From assembly GCF_040706555.1 (NCBI RefSeq), contig NZ_JAPDRH010000001.1, forward strand, positions 310,001 through 374,000: 64,000 nt of DNA, given 5' to 3'. Below the pieces are notes generated by a model, which did not search any database, was not told where the DNA came from, and saw only the letters and a list, made by a program, of their open reading frames with translations. The DNA is from Lentisalinibacter salinarum (GTDB lineage: Bacteria > Pseudomonadota > Gammaproteobacteria > Steroidobacterales > Woeseiaceae). Positions 59,332 to 64,000 of this stretch are shown in pieces. Within the stretch, counting starts at the first letter, position 1. Each line of letters opens with the position of its first letter. Both the position numbers and the translations under genes were made by a program.

Positions 59332-60564
59332 TCAGGGCAGGAAGCTCTCGCCGTAGTCCATCGGTTCCAGCCCGAAGTAGCCGGCCAGCGTCTGCCCGAT
59401 GTCGGCGAAGGTCGCGCGCTCGCCGAGCGGGCCGGCGGCGAGGCCGGCGCCGGTCGCCAGTACCGGGATGTGCTCGCGCGTGTGGTCCGAGCCCTGCCAG
59501 GTGGGGTCGCAGCCGTGATCGGCGCAGAGGACGACCAGGTCGTCGTCATTCAGGCCTTTATTGTCCAGGGCCTCCAGCAGCTCCGGCAACCGGGCATCGA
59601 AGGCCTCCAGCGCGGTGGCGTAGCCGAGCGCGTTGCGGCGGTGGCCGTACACCATGTCGAAATCCACGAAGTTGGTGAAGACGATGCTGCGCTCCGGCGC
59701 CGCCGCCACCGCCTCCAGCGTGGCGTCGAACAGCGCGTCGTTGCCGTTGGCCTTCACTTTCCGGGTGATGCCCTGGTGAGCGAAGATGTCCGCGATCTTG
59801 CCCACGCTCACCACCTCGCCGCCGGCGTCCACGAGCTTGTCGAGCACCGTGGGCGCGTGGGGTGGCGTCGTGTAGTCGCGCCGGTTGCCGGTGCGCTGAA
59901 AGGTGTCTGCGCTGTCGCCGACGAAGGGCCGGGCGATGACCCGGCCGATGCGGTACTCGTCCACCAGTTCCCGTGCGATCTCCGAGAGTGCCAGCAGACG
60001 CTCCAGCCCGAAGGACTCCTCGTGGGCTGCGATCTGGAACACGCTGTCGGCCGAGGTATAGACGATGGGCTTGCCGGTGGCCATGTGCTCCTCGCCGAGC
60101 CGGGCGATGATCTCCGTGCCGGAGGCGTGGCAGTTGCCCAGCATGCCGGGCAGGTCGCCGCGCCGGATCAGGGCGTCCAGCAGCTCCGGCGGGAAGGTGT
60201 TCTCCCGCGCGGTGAAATAGCCCCAGTCGAACAGCACGGGGACGCCGGTGATCTCCCAGTGGCCGCTGGGCGTGTCCTTGCCGCTGGACAGTTCCTTCGC
60301 GTAACCCCAGGCGCCCCCCACCGAGTCCGGCAGCTCGCAGCCGGCCGGTACGGCGCCGGTGCTCGCCTTGGCCGCATGCATGAGGCCCAGACGGGCGAGG
60401 TTAGGCAGGGCCAGCGGCCCGCTGCGCTCGCCGGCTTCGGCCGCCGCCACGCAGGCGCGGGCGATGCTGCCCAGCGTGTCCGCGCCGGTGTCGCCGTAGC
60501 GCTCCGCGTCGTCGGTGGCGCCGATGCCGAAGGAGTCCAGTACCAGGATGATTGCGCGTCTCAT
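59332..60564 (-). CDS. deoB: Phosphopentomutase
   Basis: 410 residues, the alkaline-phosphatase-superfamily mutase converting (deoxy)ribose 1-phosphate to the 5-phosphate. Metal and nucleophile motifs: VLDSFGIGATDDAERYGDTG, GKDTPSGHWEITG, VYTSADSVFQIAAHEE, NFVDFDMVYGHRRN, and CADHGCDPTWQGSDHTREHI. It links deoD/deoA to deoC. It follows the second CNT gene, whose stop lies 46 bases upstream of its ATG. Confidence 0.97.
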   Translation of the reverse strand: MRRAIILVLDSFGIGATDDAERYGDTGADTLGSIARACVAAAEAGERSGPLALPNLARLGLMHAAKASTGAVPAGCELPDSVGGAWGYAKELSSGKDTPSGHWEITGVPVLFDWGYFTARENTFPPELLDALIRRGDLPGMLGNCHASGTEIIARLGEEHMATGKPIVYTSADSVFQIAAHEESFGLERLLALSEIARELVDEYRIGRVIARPFVGDSADTFQRTGNRRDYTTPPHAPTVLDKLVDAGGEVVSVGKIADIFAHQGITRKVKANGNDALFDATLEAVAAAPERSIVFTNFVDFDMVYGHRRNALGYATALEAFDARLPELLEALDNKGLNDDDLVVLCADHGCDPTWQGSDHTREHIPVLATGAGLAAGPLGERATFADIGQTLAGYFGLEPMDYGESFLP

Positions 60565-60610
60565 GATTCTTCCGTGCCGATGCGTCGATGCCCCGGTGCC
60601 CCGATGGCCT

Positions 60611-61837
60611 TCAGGCACCCAGTGAGTAGAACAGCCCGGCCAGCACCGCGCTCATCATGTTGGCCAGCGTCGCGGTCAGCACGGCCTTCAGCCCGAAGCG
60701 CGCAATGTCGTGCCGGCGGGCCGGGACAATACTGCCGAGCCCTCCGAGCAGGATAGCGATGGAGGTCAGATTCGCAAAGCCGCACAGCGCGAAGGTGACC
60801 ACCGTCTGGGCGTGGGTGGACAGCTCGTCCTTGATCTGCACGAAGTTCGCGTAGGCATAGAATTCGTTGATGACGAGCTTCTGGCCGATCAGGCTGCCCG
60901 CCGCCGGGGCCTCGGCCCAGGGGATGCCGAGCAGGAACGCGAGCGGGGCGAACAGCCAGCCGAGGATCTGCTGCAGGGTCAGGCCCTCGTAGCCGGCCAG
61001 CCCCGCGACGCCCCCGATCAGCCCGTTCAGCAGCGCGATCATCGCCACGAAGGCGAGCAGCATGGCGCCGACATTCAGCGCCAGCTTCAGGCCGAGCAAC
61101 GCGCCGTTGCCGATGGCTTCGAAGACGTTGACCGGCTTCTCGTCCTCCTCCACCGGGCCCACCGCGATCTCCGCCTCCCGCGCGTGGGCCTCGGGCATGA
61201 CGATCTTGGCCATGGCGAGGCCGCCCGGCGCCGCCATGAAGCTCGCCGTGATCAGGTAGTTCAGATCCACCCCCATGGAGGCATAGGCGGCCATCACGGC
61301 GCCGGCGATGGTGGCGCAGCCGCCGGTCATCACGGCGAACAGCTCCGAGCGGGTCATGCCGGCGAGATAGGGTTTCACGACCAGCGGCGCCTCGGTGTGG
61401 CCCACGAAGATGTTGGAGACCGCCGACATGGACTCCGTGCGCGTGGTGCCGAGCAGGCGCTGCAACCAGCCGCCCAGCAGTGAGACGACCCGCTGCATGA
61501 TGCCGAGGTAGTAGAGCAGCGACATCAGCGCCGAGAAGAAGACGATCACCGGCAGCACGTTCACGGCGATGGTGAAGCCGAGGCTCTCGGTGGTGCGGGC
61601 GCCGAACACGAACTCGATGCCCTCGTTGCCGTAGTCGATCACGTTCTGCACGCCCCGGACCAGGCCGGCCAGGGCGCCGCGCCCGGGCGGGAAGTAGATG
61701 ACGAGGGCCGCGATGGCCACCTGCAGGCCCAGCGCGATGCCGACGGTACGCAGCCTGATGCGCCGCCGGTCCTCCGACATCAGGACGGCGAGCACGAGCA
61801 GGGTGGCGATGCCGGTTAGGGCGGTGAGGAACTGCAT
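60611..61837 (-). CDS. Concentrative nucleoside transporter (NupC/CNT family), paralog 2 with GHTE motif
   Basis: 408 residues, closely related to the other CNT. The hairpin-1 motif reads NIFVGHTEAPLVVKPYL: His147 replaces the Gln that contacts the base in the Vibrio CNT and in paralog 1. Hairpin-2 FALCGFANLTSIAILLGGLG is intact. The change suggests different nucleoside preference. It is between tdk and deoB in the same direction (gaps 18 and 46 bases). Confidence 0.93.
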   Translation of the reverse strand: MQFLTALTGIATLLVLAVLMSEDRRRIRLRTVGIALGLQVAIAALVIYFPPGRGALAGLVRGVQNVIDYGNEGIEFVFGARTTESLGFTIAVNVLPVIVFFSALMSLLYYLGIMQRVVSLLGGWLQRLLGTTRTESMSAVSNIFVGHTEAPLVVKPYLAGMTRSELFAVMTGGCATIAGAVMAAYASMGVDLNYLITASFMAAPGGLAMAKIVMPEAHAREAEIAVGPVEEDEKPVNVFEAIGNGALLGLKLALNVGAMLLAFVAMIALLNGLIGGVAGLAGYEGLTLQQILGWLFAPLAFLLGIPWAEAPAAGSLIGQKLVINEFYAYANFVQIKDELSTHAQTVVTFALCGFANLTSIAILLGGLGSIVPARRHDIARFGLKAVLTATLANMMSAVLAGLFYSLGA

Positions 61838-61855
61838 GGCGGGAGCGGCGGCGGG

Positions 61856-62443
61856 TCAGTCGCCGCCGGCGTAGAAGCGTTCCTTGAAGTGCCGGCGGCA
61901 CATCGAGACGTAGCGGTCGTTGCCGCCGATCTCCACCTGGGAGCCCTCGGTGACCGCGCGGCCCTCGCCGTCGAGGCGGATGACCATCGTGGCCTTGCTG
62001 CCGCAATGGCAGATGGCCTTTATCTCCTTCAGATTATCGGCCCAGGCCAGCAGATACTTGCTGCCCTCGAACGGCTCGCCCTGGAAGTCCGTCCTGAGCC
62101 CGTAGGCGAGCACGGGGATGCCCAGCCGGTCCGTGACCTCGCTCAGTTCGAAGACCTGCTGCCGGGTGAGAAACTGGGCCTCGTCGATCAGCACGCAATG
62201 CAGGGGCCGCTCGCGGTGTTCGCGCTCGACGGTGGCGAACAGGTCGTCGTCCGTGCGGAAGGTGAGGGCGTCGGTCTCCAGGCCGATGCGAGAGGTGACG
62301 CGGCCCACCCCGTAGCGGTCGTCGAGTTCCGGCGCCAGCACGAGCGTGTGCATGCCCCGCTCCCGATAGTTGTAGCTGGACTGCAGCAGCGAGGTCGATT
62401 TGCCGGCGTTCATCGACGAATAATAGAAATAAAGCTTGGCCAT
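61856..62443 (-). CDS. tdk: Thymidine kinase (TK1 type)
   Basis: 195 residues. P-loop YYSSMNAGKSTSLLQSSYNY, Walker-B-like VLIDEAQFLTRQQVFEL, zinc-binding Cys set CHCGSKATMVIRL and CRRHF, and lasso loop region VEIGGNDRYVSMC. Phosphorylates thymidine and deoxyuridine. First gene of the tdk-nupC-deoB transcript. Confidence 0.97.
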   Translation of the reverse strand: MAKLYFYYSSMNAGKSTSLLQSSYNYRERGMHTLVLAPELDDRYGVGRVTSRIGLETDALTFRTDDDLFATVEREHRERPLHCVLIDEAQFLTRQQVFELSEVTDRLGIPVLAYGLRTDFQGEPFEGSKYLLAWADNLKEIKAICHCGSKATMVIRLDGEGRAVTEGSQVEIGGNDRYVSMCRRHFKERFYAGGD

Positions 62444-62582
62444 GGCTGCGGGGCTCGCGGTGAGACGCCGCTAGTTTACCGGCATCCCCAGCCAGTCAGA
62501 AATCGCCGGCCCGAAATCGCCGCCTGCCGCTGCCGGGTGGGGACGGGCGGAGGCGGTATAATCCCCGCCGACCCCGAATTAT

Positions 62583-62618
62583 CATTCCGAGCGGCCATTC
62601 CGAGCGGCCATTCCGCGC
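62583..62618 (+). repeat. 13-bp direct repeat upstream of upp
   Basis: CATTCCGAGCGGC occurs twice in a row (62583-62595, 62596-62608) followed by a partial third copy. It lies in the leader of upp, ending about 20 bases before the start codon. No function is recognised. Confidence 0.6.
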
Positions 62619-62639
62619 AACCAACGACGAGGCCTGCCC

Positions 62640-63260
62640 ATGTACGTCGAAGTGGATCACCCCTGCATCCAGCACAAGCTCGCCCTGATCCGGAACAAGG
62701 ACACCGGGCACAAGAAATTCCGCGAACTCACCAACGAGATCACGATGTTCCTCTGCTACGAGGCACTGAAGCAGGTACAGGTCGAGGAGGTGGACGTGGA
62801 GACGCCGGTGGCATCGGCTACCTGCAAGCGCATCGCCAACGACATCGTGGTGGTGCCGGTGCTGCGGGCGGGCGTCGGCATGCTGGAGGGGATCCTGGAC
62901 CTGGTGCCCATCGCCAAGGTCGGCTTCGTGGGCATGCAGCGTGACGAGGAGACGGCGACGCCGGTGGAGTACTACCAGAAGCTGCCCACGTTCCACAAAG
63001 ACGCGCTGTACATCGTCGTGGACCCCATGCTGGCCACCGGTGGTTCCACCATCGCCACACTGGATCTGCTGAAGGCGGGCGGCGTGGAGAAGATCATCGT
63101 GATCTGCATGGTGACCTGTCCGGAGGGTATCGCCGCGGTCGAGAAGACCCATCCGGACGTACAGATCTACACGGCCGCGGTCGACGATCATCTGAACGAG
63201 AAGAAATACATCGTCCCCGGTCTGGGGGATGCGGGCGACCGCCTGTACGGCACGATCTGA
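62640..63260 (+). CDS. upp: Uracil phosphoribosyltransferase
   Basis: 206 residues. PRPP loop YIVVDPMLATGGSTIATLDL and the uracil-binding C-terminus GLGDAGDRLYGTI are both typical; HPCIQHKLALIRNKDTG at the start also matches Upp. Converts uracil released by deoA to UMP. Divergent from tdk with 196 bases between, the region holding the 13-bp repeat. Confidence 0.97.
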   Translation: MYVEVDHPCIQHKLALIRNKDTGHKKFRELTNEITMFLCYEALKQVQVEEVDVETPVASATCKRIANDIVVVPVLRAGVGMLEGILDLVPIAKVGFVGMQRDEETATPVEYYQKLPTFHKDALYIVVDPMLATGGSTIATLDLLKAGGVEKIIVICMVTCPEGIAAVEKTHPDVQIYTAAVDDHLNEKKYIVPGLGDAGDRLYGTI

Positions 63261-63571
63261 TACCTGTAACCACCCTGCTACAAAGAGCCAACACACCGTA
63301 AGCGTACGGACATCGGTCCGATACGACCCTCCCCTATTGTCTCCCTTCACGAGGACCGGCCGCAGTGGCCGGTCGGGACGACTCTCTGGCGCAGGCCGCG
63401 GAGATCCTCCGGGCGCTCTTCTGATGAGGGGCGGGAAGATACAAACGGACAACAATTGCCATGCACGGCGACACCGTCCGGATACCTTCCCGCCCTAATC
63501 TGGCTCCCATGGACGGGCACACCGCATCGTCCGAGAGAGTGACGACAACCATCGTGAGAGGGAGACGGGAA
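63261..63571. other. Intergenic region with several inverted repeats, no gene
   Basis: 311 bases. A perfect 8-bp stem GACCGGCC/GGCCGGTC with 5-base loop at 63354-63374 may end upp transcription, although no T-tract follows. A second near-perfect inverted repeat (GGGCGGGAAG-type arms at 63429-63442 and 63481-63495, 38 bases apart) could be an operator pair. CGGACATCGGTCCG at 63307-63320 is a third small palindrome. No convincing -10/-35 was found. Confidence 0.5.
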
Positions 63572-64000
63572 ATGCAGATCGCAGAACAGAATTACGTGAC
63601 CGATACAGGCCGCTACGCGCGGTGCGTGGATATCTCCAGGCGGGTGCGCTGGGACATCGACGACGACGTCATCCGCGGACGGAGCTTCGATTTCTCGCAG
63701 AAGTTCCTGCCGGACGGCCTGTCGCTGGTGGACCGTATGGAGAGTCTGAGCGGCGACGAGAAACGGCTGATCAGCCAGATCCAGGGCCGTTCCTACGCCA
63801 ATATCTTCGGCCTGGTGGAGCGGTTCATCAACGCCAAGATCCTGGAGGTGAGCCGCGACCACTGGCTGGGCGACCAGACCGCGCTCGAGGCACTGATCCG
63901 CTTCAGCGACGAGGAACTGAAGCACCAGGAGCTGTTCCGCCGTATCGAGGGCATGGTGGCCGACGGCATGCCCGAGGGTTACCGCTTCCTGCCGGACCCG
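63572..64000 (+). CDS. Ferritin-like/diiron-type protein (EExxH), 3' end cut by window
   Basis: 143 codons visible, ATG preceded by GAGAGGGAGACGGGA. The sequence is helical and charged: YARCVDISRRVRWDIDDDVI, FDFSQKFLPDGLSLVDRMES, DEKRLISQIQGRSYANIFGL, and FSDEELKHQELFRRIEG, which contains an EExxH diiron-type ligand set; an earlier Glu in GLVERFINAK could be the first-helix ligand. This resembles ferritin-like or AurF-like diiron proteins. The rest of the protein, including the second EExxH, is outside the window, so the assignment is tentative. Confidence 0.6.
   Translation, partial: MQIAEQNYVTDTGRYARCVDISRRVRWDIDDDVIRGRSFDFSQKFLPDGLSLVDRMESLSGDEKRLISQIQGRSYANIFGLVERFINAKILEVSRDHWLGDQTALEALIRFSDEELKHQELFRRIEGMVADGMPEGYRFLPDP

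Overview
The window is high-GC (about two thirds G+C by eye), densely coded chromosomal DNA. The family content (outer-membrane TonB receptors, lipoboxes, Tat signals, PuuD/PuuE-type uricolysis, class C acid phosphatase, REP-like palindromes) points to a free-living, probably marine or environmental gammaproteobacterium. The genus cannot be fixed from sequence reading alone. No rRNA, tRNA, CRISPR array, prophage or insertion sequence was seen.

Layout. 0-3 kb: end of a peptide-type ABC transporter (permease and SBP_bac_5 lipoprotein) and an NlpE-like lipoprotein. 3.2-8.5 kb: one very large secreted protein with a sialidase-like N-terminus, three blocks of an [L/F/Y]QAPG pentapeptide repeat, five HYR (hyalin-like) domains and a C-terminal anchor-like domain. 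8.6-13 kb: a membrane TPR protein and a TonB receptor. 13-17.1 kb: a DevBCA-type export operon whose ATPase carries a C-terminal GAF domain and which ends in a class III nucleotidyl cyclase. 17.3-21.3 kb: two small membrane or hypothetical genes, LemA, and two divergent paralogous phosphoribosyltransferases.

21.3-32.1 kb: a ten-gene, almost entirely overlapping operon (hiuH-xdhA-xdhB-xdhC-puuD-puuE-uraD-alc-allA-guaD) encoding the route guanine -> xanthine -> urate -> 5-hydroxyisourate -> OHCU -> allantoin -> allantoate -> ureidoglycolate -> glyoxylate + urea. A PfkB nucleoside kinase and a P450 follow divergently. 34.6-37.1 kb: a TPR protein, a secreted small protein and a Tat-exported sarcosine-oxidase-like flavoenzyme.

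37.1-44.8 kb: an eight-gene operon deoD-deoC-ALDH-short ALDH-flavin amine oxidase-RidA-diheme cytochrome c-HAD. The two ALDH genes look like a split ALDH16. 44.9-63.3 kb: a second nucleic-acid scavenging stretch: TonB receptor, lipoprotein propeller, lipoprotein EEP-family nuclease or phosphatase, pyrophosphatase, SulP transporter, class C acid phosphatase, cytidine deaminase, two CNT nucleoside transporters, thymidine phosphorylase, adenosine deaminase, a lipoprotein amidohydrolase of the MTA/SAH deaminase type, phosphopentomutase, thymidine kinase and uracil phosphoribosyltransferase. The window ends inside a ferritin-like EExxH protein gene.

Taken together, roughly half of the window serves nucleotide, nucleoside and purine breakdown or salvage, with predicted steps at the cell surface, in the periplasm and in the cytoplasm. 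Superimposed on this are REP-like palindromes at four loci, three of which supply the stop codon or the C-terminal tail of the neighbouring gene, and a second ~97-bp palindromic repeat present twice, both times between convergent genes.
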